From Yamadazyma tenuis (Eukaryota > Ascomycota > Pichiomycetes > Serinales > Debaryomycetaceae), in assembly GCF_029203305.1 (NCBI RefSeq), contig NC_089461.1, forward strand, positions 1,364,001-1,428,000: DNA of 64,000 nucleotides. The letters run 5' to 3'. Made by a program: the position numbers and the translations under genes. Below the pieces are notes generated by a model that did not search any database, was not told the origin of the DNA, and worked only from the letters and a program-made list of their open reading frames with translations. Position 1 is the first letter of the stretch, and each line of letters starts with the position of its first letter. Shown here piece after piece: positions 29,219 to 38,415 of this stretch.

Positions 29219-30973
29219 TTAACTCTGACGACGCGTGAGCTCTTGGGTATCTTCACTAGACGTGACCAAGCCAGGGTCGATGATGTTCATGGCCCTTTCA
29301 GCTGTCTTTTCATGCACTCGTAATTTAGCAAGGACATTCCTTGAAAATTGAACATGATAGTCTACGACATCCTGGTTAGCCCTACGCAATGGTAGTAATG
29401 TCCAGTTAGGTGGTAAAACTGAATTGCGAGGGAGTACAATTTGGTGAAGAGTCTGGATATTTCCTTCAGTTGAATCATTTCTCTCGGGTTGGGAATAAGC
29501 TCTTGGTAGAGCTCCTGGGAAATCTGTAGTGGGTGTAGGACGGGTTTCATTAGTAGACGCTGATCGAGATTGTGGCCCTTGCCGCCTTTGTCTATGTTGA
29601 GCTAGTGCTTCTTCAAAATGGGCAAATCTCCTTCGCATTTCATTATGACGAGGCAAAGGCCTGAGATCTTGATCATCAAGGAGTTGTCTTTCTTGGCGTG
29701 TTTCGAGTTGTTGTGGTTGTTGTGGTTGTTGTGGTTGTTGTGGTTGCTCCTGCTGTTGAACCTGCGGGGTACCAGGCATTTCTGGTTCTTCAAACACCCT
29801 TCTTCTACACAAAGGACAGTTATCCGATCTCTCAAGCCAATCTTTCAAGCAACCCATATGAAGCACGTGCCCACAGTTCAATTTCTTAGGCTTTAATCTG
29901 GAGTTCATATTACTTCTTTGCAGACCTTCATCCGTGACTGCAGAAAGCATTTCATCGAAACAGATGATACACTTACTGTCATTTTCCAAATCTTCAGATT
30001 TTGCATCCGTCAATTGAGAATCTAAACGCTTTGACAGCTCGATAAAAGCTAGTAACTGTTTGACCTCTTTATATGTATCACGCATGCATAGGTAAGTTCC
30101 CTGAAGCATCGAAATAGGAACAGAGAATCCTGCCAGTGTTGTCAACAAGTATATGAAACAAAGATAGGAAATGGTCTTGAAGGAAGAGGAGGCAATATCA
30201 ATCGATTTCGAGAACAAGCCTTTATTTTCCCAAACTTTCTCCAAAGGTTCAGTATCAAGGTCATTGTCAAGGTCATCCATATCCATTTCATCGGGAGTAT
30301 AGATTGGATATCTTACTAACTCGTATAAATCGAGCATACACTTCAAGAAAAAAGTTAAGCATTCCAATCCTTGAACAGCAAACTGCAAGCCAAATAAAAG
30401 ACACGGAACTGAATTAATACCTTGGAAAACATCGTAGACAAGAAACTTTGCAATCGAGAAATCGATGGTGAGGAACACCACATTCCAATAGAGAAAGGAA
30501 TTTTTTGCATAAAATTGTAAAACATCAGCAATGGTGTAGAATGACAGATTGTTAAGTTCATTTACAACTTTCATTTGCTTAAATTCCAATCTGTCCATAA
30601 GAATTGAGTGCATCACTTTGGAGAACAAGGTGATCATCAACAAAAGCACATTGAGTGTGAGGTTATTATCTTTGGTGGTTAAATTCAAGAGTAAATTCAC
30701 CACAAGAAAGGGGAGCCGTTCAATGACATGTTCTCTTTCTAAAAGCCTTAGTTCTCCGAATATAAGATGTTGAGCTGACGTACTAAAAAGTATGAAGATG
30801 CAAAATAGAAAGTTGAGGACAATTCCCAAATAGATTCCATCAGTCATTTGATACAGAAATCCAAGATAGGTATTCGAAGTGGTTAGCGCACCCCAGATGG
30901 CAAACGCCGTTGCCCCCGCTGATAGTGTCAAATAACCAAGGAAGTACTTCAACTGGTTCGACAATTCCACCAT
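29219..30973 (-). CDS. HRD1: ERAD ubiquitin ligase Hrd1
   Basis: This encodes 584 residues. The N-terminal half is polytopic, with about six to eight spans starting at FLGYLTLSAGATAFAIWGAL. The RING-H2 domain lies at 335-389 with Cys335, Cys338, Cys367, His369, His372, Cys375, Cys386 and Cys389 (CIIC, CGHVLH, CPLC). A disordered C-terminus with a PQQ repeat follows. Hrd1 forms the ER channel and E3 of the HRD complex with Hrd3, Usa1 and Der1, moving misfolded luminal and membrane proteins to the cytosol for degradation. The loop between the first and second Cys pairs is longer than in canonical RINGs, as is usual for fungal Hrd1. Confidence 0.94.
   Translation of the reverse strand: MVELSNQLKYFLGYLTLSAGATAFAIWGALTTSNTYLGFLYQMTDGIYLGIVLNFLFCIFILFSTSAQHLIFGELRLLEREHVIERLPFLVVNLLLNLTTKDNNLTLNVLLLMITLFSKVMHSILMDRLEFKQMKVVNELNNLSFYTIADVLQFYAKNSFLYWNVVFLTIDFSIAKFLVYDVFQGINSVPCLLFGLQFAVQGLECLTFFLKCMLDLYELVRYPIYTPDEMDMDDLDNDLDTEPLEKVWENKGLFSKSIDIASSSFKTISYLCFIYLLTTLAGFSVPISMLQGTYLCMRDTYKEVKQLLAFIELSKRLDSQLTDAKSEDLENDSKCIICFDEMLSAVTDEGLQRSNMNSRLKPKKLNCGHVLHMGCLKDWLERSDNCPLCRRRVFEEPEMPGTPQVQQQEQPQQPQQPQQPQQLETRQERQLLDDQDLRPLPRHNEMRRRFAHFEEALAQHRQRRQGPQSRSASTNETRPTPTTDFPGALPRAYSQPERNDSTEGNIQTLHQIVLPRNSVLPPNWTLLPLRRANQDVVDYHVQFSRNVLAKLRVHEKTAERAMNIIDPGLVTSSEDTQELTRRQS
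29708..29747 (-). repeat. 9-bp repeat encoding (Gln-Gln-Pro)n in HRD1
   Basis: Four near-identical TTGTTGTGG units on the plus strand read as QQP repeats in the Hrd1 tail. It is probably length-variable between strains. Confidence 0.7.
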
Positions 30974-31152
30974 ACTGATGAATGATAAGGTGACAGATAA
31001 TTTGAAATCAAATATGCTCGCGACGATTCACTCAAATCATTTGCGACATGCAACATTACTATACAATTAATATACATAAAATTAATGGTTAGAGTGAGAT
31101 TATCTTCAATGGTTTAATAAAATACAGAAGGAGATTAGGGTTGATGGTTACT

Positions 31153-33633
31153 CTACTCAAGTTTCCTCTTTTTCAAGTTATGTATAACTTCCCCATTCTC
31201 TTTGTCTTTAAGAGTAGGTATTTTTGAGGCAGCAGACATGTGCTTGTTTGGCGTTTTAGATGGAGACCGGTTTAGCTTTTGGTCATTGGCCTTCAATGGC
31301 GATATTTTATTGTCCGAACCAAGCAAATTGTCAATCTGTTGAAATTTGTCGTTGTTGGAGGTAAGATGACCGATGCTGGAATTTACCATGTTATGAATCT
31401 TGGGTGTTTCATTCATTAACTTATTGACATCATTTGTAAATCCTTTGGTGAAGGCATCCAAGGTAGGGTTGATGCAGTTAGTCAAGCTATTTTTCACGTT
31501 GGTCGAAGCATTGAGCAACCTATCCTGATTGAAAATATGGGAATTCTTTATGTTCGATTGATAATCGCTCATGTTCAGAGTGATTTTCTTGTAAACTTCG
31601 TTAGAATGGCTATTCCAGTTCTTAGATTCCTGCTGAACATTATTGAAGCTGCCGGAAATTAGGGTGTTTGTAAATTTATTGAATGAATCCTTGTACAAGC
31701 TGTTCAAACTTGAATGTTGAGAGTTGAATACCTTATTCAAATCCAACATGAATGATTGTTGCAACTCCTTGACCTGATTTTCCACAGATTCTTTGAAGAA
31801 TTGTTCGATCATTCCCGAAACATCCAAGTCATTGTAATAGCTGACCAAATGGTTCTGGAATTGGTCGTTGAGGTTTTTCAACTTGTTGTTTAATTCATTT
31901 TGATTGTTTTTAAACTTGTTAAAGAGCTCATCGTTGCTCAAGTTCTTCATAAGATCATTGAGAATATTGGGCAAGCTTTTGAGAGACTCATCAATATCTT
32001 CGGATATTTGGTTGAAGTTGTTGTTGAAATTTGCTTTCATCAAGGCCAAACTATTTGTTATCGATCTTATCAAATTCAAGCAGTCTTCGGAGTCCAGCTG
32101 GACAAATCTTTCATTCTGGTTTAAACCTTGAATTAATTGTATTGAAAGCCCAATGTTGTCATTGGTTCTCTCCATTTTTTCTTGTAGCTGATCATCTTTG
32201 AGCTTTAAGTCTTCAATTACATGTTTGAGGGAAGCCTCTTCAATTTCTTTGAATTTTATTTCATCTTCAAGTTTTTGTACCTTCGAACTGAGTATCCTTG
32301 CTTTCAGCTTCAATTCAGTCAATTCATTCTTGTTGGAAGCGTTTTCTTCCAATAGACTATTATAGTTGTTCTCATCCATATAAATACCATTTCTGGATCG
32401 TGTAGATATCAAGTCTTTGTTTAATTTTATTATTTCATTCGATAAATCCTTGATCAAAATTTGTTTCATGATCAAATCAAAGTCTTGTCCCAACTGCGGT
32501 TTGTTTTCAATATTTTTGACCTTCAATGAATAGTCTAAGGTGGATAAAGTCTCTTCGAGGTTGATTTTTGCAGGTGAAATAGTGGATATTAATAAAGTCT
32601 TAGTCTTTCCTCCAATAGAGTCTTGTAATAACCTCGTTAATTTAGATTCTCTGTAAGGTATGTGATTCAAGTTGACATCATTCCCATGCAATGATTTTTC
32701 ACTCAACGAGGTTATCACCCTGCCCAATGTCAACAAACTCTGGTTGATGGAGCCTGCTTCTTTTGCTCTTTGATTTATAGAGCCCGATTTGCTGACATTC
32801 TCAGAACCAGCTAAATCAACCAAGTTAATCTTCGAGTGTTTGATTGTTTCGCTATCGTTGGGATCCTTTTTGTATAAATTAATGGTGAAGACCGTGTGGG
32901 ATCTCGAAGAGAAATCATTGAGTTTTGTGCTGGCTACCTTTCTCTTGTTTATTCCTTTATTCAATAACCTGAACCCAGAGTTCAAACTATTGATATTGAC
33001 TTCCGTCAAGTTTTGGATGTAAATTCCCGAGTTTCCATTTCTGTTCTCGAAGATCTTCAATCCTTTTTTGTTATTGGAGCTTGCTCCTGGGTTAGTACCG
33101 AAATTTGAATCATCAACATCATCGTTTAGTAGATCTCTCAAATTCTCATTATACAACTCAATAAAGGAACACTTAATGAAGTAATCGTCATTGTTGGAGT
33201 TCAAATGGGAAAATAACTCACAAAGAACCCGAGGAATTATTCCCGAATGTTTATCTATCTCAATGGGAGTCTTGTTATGTATTTCGGTTTTACCACACAT
33301 GGTGTATGTTTTCCCAGTGCCCGTTTGACCATATGCTAGAATAGACACATTAAACCCGTTCAAAAATTCCTTGAAAATCGGATTCACAGCCTTCTTAAAC
33401 ACCAACTCTTGGTCGGCAAGAGGACCATAAACTTGGTCAAATGTATATGTCTTGGAGTCTAATGAGTTGAGAATCTTTTGCGATATTTGGCTATTTTGAC
33501 ATGGATTGATAGTTATAGTTGGTTGAGATATAGAGTACTGCTCAGACGCCAATTCCACCACAACCTGGGACTTGGCTTTGACTTCCCGCTGGTTTCTCTC
33601 TCGGCATCGAACCACCACTTGTATGTTGGACAT
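31153..33633 (-). CDS. KIP1: Kinesin-5 (BimC) motor
   Basis: This encodes 826 residues from the ATG at 33633; a TTG five codons upstream is in frame and was not used. The motor begins SNIQVVVRCRERN and has the P-loop GQTGTGKT, switch I (NDFSSRSHTVF) and switch II (DLAGSENVS) intact, then KLTRLLQDSIGGKTKT and a neck linker near residue 370. A coiled coil follows (about 395-490), then a long Asn-rich stalk and a basic tail with SPSKTP near 800. Kinesin-5 forms bipolar tetramers that slide spindle microtubules apart. S. cerevisiae has Cin8 and Kip1; Candida albicans has one, called Kip1. Only one such gene is visible here, so the choice between the two names is tentative. Confidence 0.88.
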   Translation of the reverse strand: MSNIQVVVRCRERNQREVKAKSQVVVELASEQYSISQPTITINPCQNSQISQKILNSLDSKTYTFDQVYGPLADQELVFKKAVNPIFKEFLNGFNVSILAYGQTGTGKTYTMCGKTEIHNKTPIEIDKHSGIIPRVLCELFSHLNSNNDDYFIKCSFIELYNENLRDLLNDDVDDSNFGTNPGASSNNKKGLKIFENRNGNSGIYIQNLTEVNINSLNSGFRLLNKGINKRKVASTKLNDFSSRSHTVFTINLYKKDPNDSETIKHSKINLVDLAGSENVSKSGSINQRAKEAGSINQSLLTLGRVITSLSEKSLHGNDVNLNHIPYRESKLTRLLQDSIGGKTKTLLISTISPAKINLEETLSTLDYSLKVKNIENKPQLGQDFDLIMKQILIKDLSNEIIKLNKDLISTRSRNGIYMDENNYNSLLEENASNKNELTELKLKARILSSKVQKLEDEIKFKEIEEASLKHVIEDLKLKDDQLQEKMERTNDNIGLSIQLIQGLNQNERFVQLDSEDCLNLIRSITNSLALMKANFNNNFNQISEDIDESLKSLPNILNDLMKNLSNDELFNKFKNNQNELNNKLKNLNDQFQNHLVSYYNDLDVSGMIEQFFKESVENQVKELQQSFMLDLNKVFNSQHSSLNSLYKDSFNKFTNTLISGSFNNVQQESKNWNSHSNEVYKKITLNMSDYQSNIKNSHIFNQDRLLNASTNVKNSLTNCINPTLDAFTKGFTNDVNKLMNETPKIHNMVNSSIGHLTSNNDKFQQIDNLLGSDNKISPLKANDQKLNRSPSKTPNKHMSAASKIPTLKDKENGEVIHNLKKRKLE

Positions 33634-33953
33634 AATAATTGTGTTCAAACTGGTTTGTTTTGTTTATGGAAAAATCAAATCGAATCGCGCTTGATTATCA
33701 AAACCGGTAGAGAACTCTACATTTTGAAGTATGTACGTAAAGAAATACATTAATTTTGAGTGGAGTAGTGTTCCACTCAGGAGTAGCCAGTTGACCACCT
33801 TGAGTTCATATAAATATCAATTCCTCATCTCCTTCAGAACTACTGTCTCAGTATAAGAAGACAGAGGGTGCTTAGATCACAGTAATATATGGTACCCATG
33901 AAACCTAGAACTCAAAGCTCTATAAATCCAGCATGAACTCTTATACAGTCCAT
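33634..33953. other. Intergenic region, 320 bp
   Basis: Both flanking genes are on the minus strand, so this holds the kinesin promoter and the 3' end of the PDCD5-like gene lies on the other side. I see nothing else in it. Confidence 0.5.
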
Positions 33954-34322
33954 CTAATCAAAGAAGTCATCGTCGTCTTCTTCATCACTTAGTTGTCTTC
34001 TGTTGAAGATGATTTTCGCATCCTTCTTCTTCTCGTCTCTTGCCAAGCTATTGAGAATCCCCACCACTTCTTGTTCGGTGAGTTTCTTTGTCAATGATCC
34101 CATGGAAATCAACTTCACCACGTAGTTTTCCACTGCCTCAGCTCTATCTGGTCTGACGATTCTGACTCTACTGAGTCTTTCTCTGGCATTCACATCTAAT
34201 GCTTGATTCAACATATTAACCTTCATTTCCGCCTGGGGATTCGTTGGCTGTTGCTGTGATGTGTTCTTTTGAAGCTCAGCCAACCGGGCTTGCCTGATGG
34301 CATTCAACTCTGAATCATCCAT
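33954..34322 (-). CDS. PDCD5-like DNA-binding protein
   Basis: This encodes 122 residues, the full length of the PDCD5/TFAR19 family. The opening MDDSELNAIRQARLAELQKN, the central VNMLNQALDVNARERLSRVRIVRPDRAEAVENY and KITEQEVVGIL-type helix (LTEQEVVGILNSLA) are intact; the tail is acidic (DEEDDDDFFD). The human protein binds the CCT chaperonin and is pro-apoptotic; the S. cerevisiae counterpart is YMR074C (Sdd2). Its job in yeast is not settled. Confidence 0.9.
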   Translation of the reverse strand: MDDSELNAIRQARLAELQKNTSQQQPTNPQAEMKVNMLNQALDVNARERLSRVRIVRPDRAEAVENYVVKLISMGSLTKKLTEQEVVGILNSLARDEKKKDAKIIFNRRQLSDEEDDDDFFD

Positions 34323-34632
34323 AGTTTCGTCTTAAGCTTACAGAGAAAAAAAACCTGTGGAAGAAATTTCTGAACTGCGAAATTCTTGATCATACAAAGG
34401 AGAGTCTAAAAGCTGGAGTAAAAGATTATAGGTGCATGAAATCATCTAGAACACAAACCAGTAACGGAATCATGTTTCGATGATGTCAAATATGGTTTTA
34501 CGAGTACTTAAAATATCTATGATGTGTTAATGACAACACAATTAACTCCTGGAAAAAGGACCTTCTACGATCAACTTGGACAAATTGTCCAATATGAATC
34601 CATGTATATATTAACATTAGCTACATATGCGT
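34323..34632. other. Intergenic region, 310 bp
   Basis: Contains the promoter of the PDCD5-like gene and the 3' region of INH1. No ORF, repeat or RNA signal is visible. Confidence 0.5.
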
Positions 34633-34878
34633 TTATTTCTTCAAAGATTTGATTTCTTGTGCCAACTGGTCGATGGTTTCCTTTTGCTTAGCCAATTGTT
34701 CCTTCAAGGCCTTCAATTGTTCAGCTTCATGTTTCTTAACATAGGCGGTTTCTTGGGCTCTTTCTCTGTCAGAGAAGGCATCTTTTCCAGCAGCAGTGGC
34801 ACCTTCATTAGAAGATAAAACCACTCTTGTGGTAGAGAGGGATCTGACGGATTGTCTAGCAAATGATCTGGCCAACAT
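34633..34878 (-). CDS. INH1: Mitochondrial F1-ATPase inhibitor
   Basis: This encodes 81 residues, typical for the IF1 family (Inh1 or its paralogue Stf1). A presequence (MLARSFARQSVRSLSTTRVV) precedes the inhibitory helix around GKDAFSDRERAQETAYVKKHE, which contains the minimal inhibitory sequence, followed by a coiled coil (EQLKALKEQLAKQKETIDQL). It blocks reverse ATP hydrolysis by F1Fo when the membrane potential falls. The choice between Inh1 and Stf1 is not possible from one copy. The OSCP subunit of the same enzyme, ATP5, is also in this window. Confidence 0.88.
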   Translation of the reverse strand: MLARSFARQSVRSLSTTRVVLSSNEGATAAGKDAFSDRERAQETAYVKKHEAEQLKALKEQLAKQKETIDQLAQEIKSLKK

Positions 34879-35048
34879 TTTGATGAATGAATATAATTTG
34901 GGGGTTTTCGCTGAAGCGGGAGTGAGAGAGGAAATACAAGTTCTTAAATATTGCCTGAGGCTATTATTGGTGGAGGCACCGGGTAATGCGAAAATAGTGT
35001 AGTGATTTGTCGACTATATACAGGGTGACTCGAGAGGGCTGCTATAGT

Positions 35049-35660
35049 TTATAGATTTCTGGAAGGTAAGTACGATACATCCTTGTGGACAGAACTAAGT
35101 AACCCACATGCTCTTGCTCGTTTGATAGCAATACCGAGCTTCTTTTGATTTCTAGGGTTACATCCGGTGATGGTAGCTGGTAAGATCTGGCCCGTCGATG
35201 TTAAGAACCTAGATAAAATTAACGGCATTGTGTACAAGTCCAAGGGATTAATGCCACTTCGTGCAAATGGGTCTCTTGACTTCTTGTTCTTTGGATACTT
35301 CCGAGCTCTTTGGTCGATTTCAATTTGTTTCATGGATAAGTCAAAAGGATCGTAGTTGTCGAATGGTTTAAATTTCTTGATAAAATAGTCGTCAATATCT
35401 AAAGGTGGGTCTCTTTGATCGTTAAGTAGATTGGTCATATTTAGAACTGTGGAGGCTATCTTGGTGGAACCTTCTGCAGATGAGCCTTCAACATTGAGGT
35501 TCCATTTCTCATCTTTCATTTCTGGGGTAGAAGGTAACGGTTTGTTCTGTGACGCAACGTGACTTATACCGAACCACCGACTGCTTGCCAAATGGGGCGT
35601 AGATATTGACACAGAGGCCCTTGTCACTATTTTTCTACTGGAGGCCGTTAGATTAAACAT
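35049..35660 (-). CDS. RSM18: Mitochondrial small ribosomal subunit protein bS18m
   Basis: This encodes 203 residues. A basic presequence-like N-terminus (MFNLTASSRKIVTRASVSIS) and a long yeast-specific extension precede the S18 domain at the C-terminus: GINPLDLYTMPLILSRFLT, then GQILPATITGCNPRNQKKLGIAIKRARACGLL and a final basic tail. This is the full bS18 signature that packs against 16S-like rRNA. The extension is usual for yeast Rsm18. It diverges from SIT4. Confidence 0.93.
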   Translation of the reverse strand: MFNLTASSRKIVTRASVSISTPHLASSRWFGISHVASQNKPLPSTPEMKDEKWNLNVEGSSAEGSTKIASTVLNMTNLLNDQRDPPLDIDDYFIKKFKPFDNYDPFDLSMKQIEIDQRARKYPKNKKSRDPFARSGINPLDLYTMPLILSRFLTSTGQILPATITGCNPRNQKKLGIAIKRARACGLLSSVHKDVSYLPSRNL

Positions 35661-36044
35661 AGTGTAGATTTTTTGGTGTGAGAAGTGCGCTCAAATTGAC
35701 CACGAAAAAATTTTAGTCGTCGTGGGAATACCGAGCATTTTCAAGTCGCACTTCCTTTTCTTGTGTTCAGTCGGTTTCATAAAGGCTCATCCAACAGCGA
35801 CTTGTTTATTCGTATTCTTGCTGTATTGTCACTGACAATTTGATTGACTTTTGGTGTATAGGACTTTCCAAACACACAAGCCAACGTTTGAACCTGTATT
35901 TACACCCGTACCTGGCCCAATATTTCTGTGTGCCTATTTTTTGTGTGAGCATTTGCATTCGGGTCGAATCACGCCAACCTGGAATCCAGATTTCTTGATT
36001 ACTAAAAAGATTAATTTTGCATTTTCATTCACCTACCATTCATC
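35661..36044. other. Divergent promoter region, RSM18 and SIT4, 384 bp
   Basis: No ORF, repeat or RNA gene is supported. A frame at 35851-36102 overlaps the SIT4 start and is a shadow. Confidence 0.5.
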
Positions 36045-36989
36045 ATGTCAGAAAGAGGTCCCGATCAATGGTTGGAACAGATCAAAAAATGTATTGCATT
36101 AACTGAGTCTGATATGAAACAGTTGTGTGAGCTTGTCAAAGAGCTTTTAATGGAAGAATCTAACATTCAACCAGTTCAAAGTCCCGTAACAGTTTGTGGG
36201 GATATTCATGGACAATTCCATGATTTATTGGAGCTCTTCCGAATCAGCGGTGGCTTACCGTCAGAAGACAATAACAATAATTTTATATTCTTAGGTGATT
36301 ATGTGGATAGGGGATACTTTTCTTTGGAAACTTTCACCTTATTAATGGTGTTAAAAGTCAAGTATCCCAACAGAATTACGTTGGTGAGAGGAAATCATGA
36401 AAGTAGACAAATCACTCAAGTGTATGGATTTTACGAAGAATGTCTAACCAAATACGGTTCTACCACTGTTTGGAAATACTGTTGCCAAGTGTTTGATTTT
36501 TTAACGTTGGCAGCCATTATTGATGGGAAGATATTATGTGTTCACGGTGGTTTATCCCCTGAGATCAGGATGTTGGATCAAATCAGAGTCTTGAGTAGAG
36601 CTCAAGAAGTGCCCCATGAAGGAGGATTTTGTGATTTGGTTTGGTCTGATCCTGAAAATGTCGACACTTGGGCCGTTAGTCCCAGAGGTGCTGGTTGGCT
36701 TTTTGGATCTAAAGTCAGCAGAGAGTTCAATCATATTAATAATTTACAGTTGATAGCTAGAGCTCATCAGTTGGTGATGGAAGGGTTCAGGTATCATTTT
36801 AAAGACAAGGATGTGGTAACCGTTTGGTCTGCTCCTAATTACTGTTACAGATGTGGAAATGTTGCCAGCGTTATGAAAATTGATGAACAATTGGATCCAG
36901 ACTTCAAAATATTCTCTGCTGTCAAGGATGGTGATTTGGCAATCAAAACTAACACTAATAAGCAAAATAGAGGTGATTACTTCTTATAA
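36045..36989 (+). CDS. SIT4: PP2A-like protein phosphatase Sit4 (PP6 type)
   Basis: This encodes 314 residues. The opening [20 protein letters not shown] followed by [20 protein letters not shown] is characteristic of Sit4 rather than Pph21/22, Pph3 or Ppg1. The catalytic motifs GDIHGQ, GDYVDRG, GNHES and the HGGLSPE block are complete, and the C-terminus is DYFL, the methylated tail of this family. Sit4 acts with SAP proteins in G1 progression, TOR signalling, and dephosphorylation of transcription and trafficking factors. PHO85 lies next door, in convergent orientation. Confidence 0.96.
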   Translation: MSERGPDQWLEQIKKCIALTESDMKQLCELVKELLMEESNIQPVQSPVTVCGDIHGQFHDLLELFRISGGLPSEDNNNNFIFLGDYVDRGYFSLETFTLLMVLKVKYPNRITLVRGNHESRQITQVYGFYEECLTKYGSTTVWKYCCQVFDFLTLAAIIDGKILCVHGGLSPEIRMLDQIRVLSRAQEVPHEGGFCDLVWSDPENVDTWAVSPRGAGWLFGSKVSREFNHINNLQLIARAHQLVMEGFRYHFKDKDVVTVWSAPNYCYRCGNVASVMKIDEQLDPDFKIFSAVKDGDLAIKTNTNKQNRGDYFL

Positions 36990-37214
36990 GCTCGGTCTGA
37001 TAATTATCTCATGTACATTAATGATAGACAAATGGGGATGATCTTCTATATTCCGTTGAAATGATAACGATTATGATGAATGTTTGTATAGTACATTTAT
37101 TTAATAATTTTAATATAATTTAAGCATAAATATTTCTCGACGGGCTATTCATTACTATTCATTTTTCCTACAAATGGGAAGAAACAGATTTATAGATAAA
37201 AGGTTGAATTACAT

Positions 37215-38259
37215 TTAGTAATTAATCTGGCCATTATTCAGAGGCTGTTGTTGCTGTGGTGGCTGTTGCAGTTGTTGTTGCAGATCGTTAATATGGTGCA
37301 TTAACGGACTGGGGTTGTTAATCTCATGGAACCAAGGATGTTGTAAGGCTTGCCTGGCAGTAATTCTGGCCTCAGGTCTCATTTGCAATAAACTGTTCAA
37401 CAAATTCAATCCCATGGAATCCAAATTAGGAATCAATAACCGCAAGTCTTGGGGGACAAATATTTGCCAATTGTTCTTATAGTTAGGATACGATGATACT
37501 CCTGGCCAGGTTCTTTCGTTGGGGGTTCCCATCAATCTAAAGATTTTCATCAACTGATCATCATTAGCAGAGCCAGGAAATAAGGGCTTACCAGTACACA
37601 TTTCAGCAAAAATACAACCAGCAGACCAAATATCAATGGAGGTGGTATAAGCCCTAGAGCCCAACAACACGTCCGGGGCTCTATACCATAGAGTGACCAC
37701 CTCGTTGGAAAAAGTGTTAAAAGGAATACCGAAAGCTCTGGCCAATCCAAAATCACCCAACTTCAATTCTCCCTTATTGCTGATCAACAAATTCTGAGGC
37801 TTCAAATCACGATGTAACACACGATTATCATGACAGAACATGATCCCTTTCAACAACTGAAACATGAATGACTTTACAGTTTTCAAGTCTAAGGCTCCGT
37901 TGTTCCCATGTACTTCCATGTACCGCTTTAAATCCCTGTCCATATACTCAAACACTATTGTTAACTTGTTTTCAGTGTGAATCACGTCATATAGAGTCAC
38001 TATATTATGATAGTCTAGCTCCTTCATCAAAGAAATCTCTCTGATGGCGGTAGAAGGGGTTCCTTCCTCCGAATCCAAGTTGATTTCTTTTAAGGCCACC
38101 AAAGCACCCGTGGCACGATTCCTACCTTTGTAAACAGTGGCATAGGTACCTTCCCCCAACTTTTCGAGTTGTTGGAATCTAGAGATATTAGTATACGAGA
38201 ACAATGCAATGACTTGGATAACACATCAATTAAACATACTGTGACGATGAACCAACCAT
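37215..38259 (-). CDS. PHO85: Cyclin-dependent kinase Pho85; two exons
   Basis: I join exon 1 (38240-38259) and exon 2 (37215-38178), giving 327 residues that begin [20 protein letters not shown]. The continuous frame has no ATG before the kinase domain, and its upstream codons start only at a TTG. The intron removes that problem and the resulting N-terminus lines up with S. cerevisiae Pho85, which also has an intron at this point. The kinase is complete: [12 protein letters not shown], the PSTAIRE-type helix ([15 protein letters not shown]), [20 protein letters not shown], and the tail is Gln/Pro rich ([12 protein letters not shown]). Pho85 with several cyclins controls phosphate response, glycogen, morphogenesis and G1. 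Confidence 0.95.
38179..38239 (-). other. Spliceosomal intron of PHO85, 61 nt
   Basis: On the minus strand exon 1 ends CACA and is followed by GTATGT (38239-38234). The branch TACTAAT (complement of 38187-38193) is followed by ATCTCTAG, with AG at 38180-38179. CA plus A makes the Gln codon at residue 7, the same amino acid as at the S. cerevisiae junction. Confidence 0.9.
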
Positions 38260-38415
38260 AACCAAATGTATGCGTCTTAGTTGAAATTCGTTTCGTTAGG
38301 AAAGTGAGCATCAGGAAAAAGCCTTAATGACAATTCCCAATGCGGTTTAAATCGCAACCAATTACGATCTATGTTTATACTAACTACTCTTCTATGATAA
38401 TGTCTATGCCCTCTG

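Noticed and set aside
35950..35975. GGTCGAATCACG as a tRNA T-arm
   Set aside because: No acceptor stem, D-arm or anticodon arm could be paired around it.
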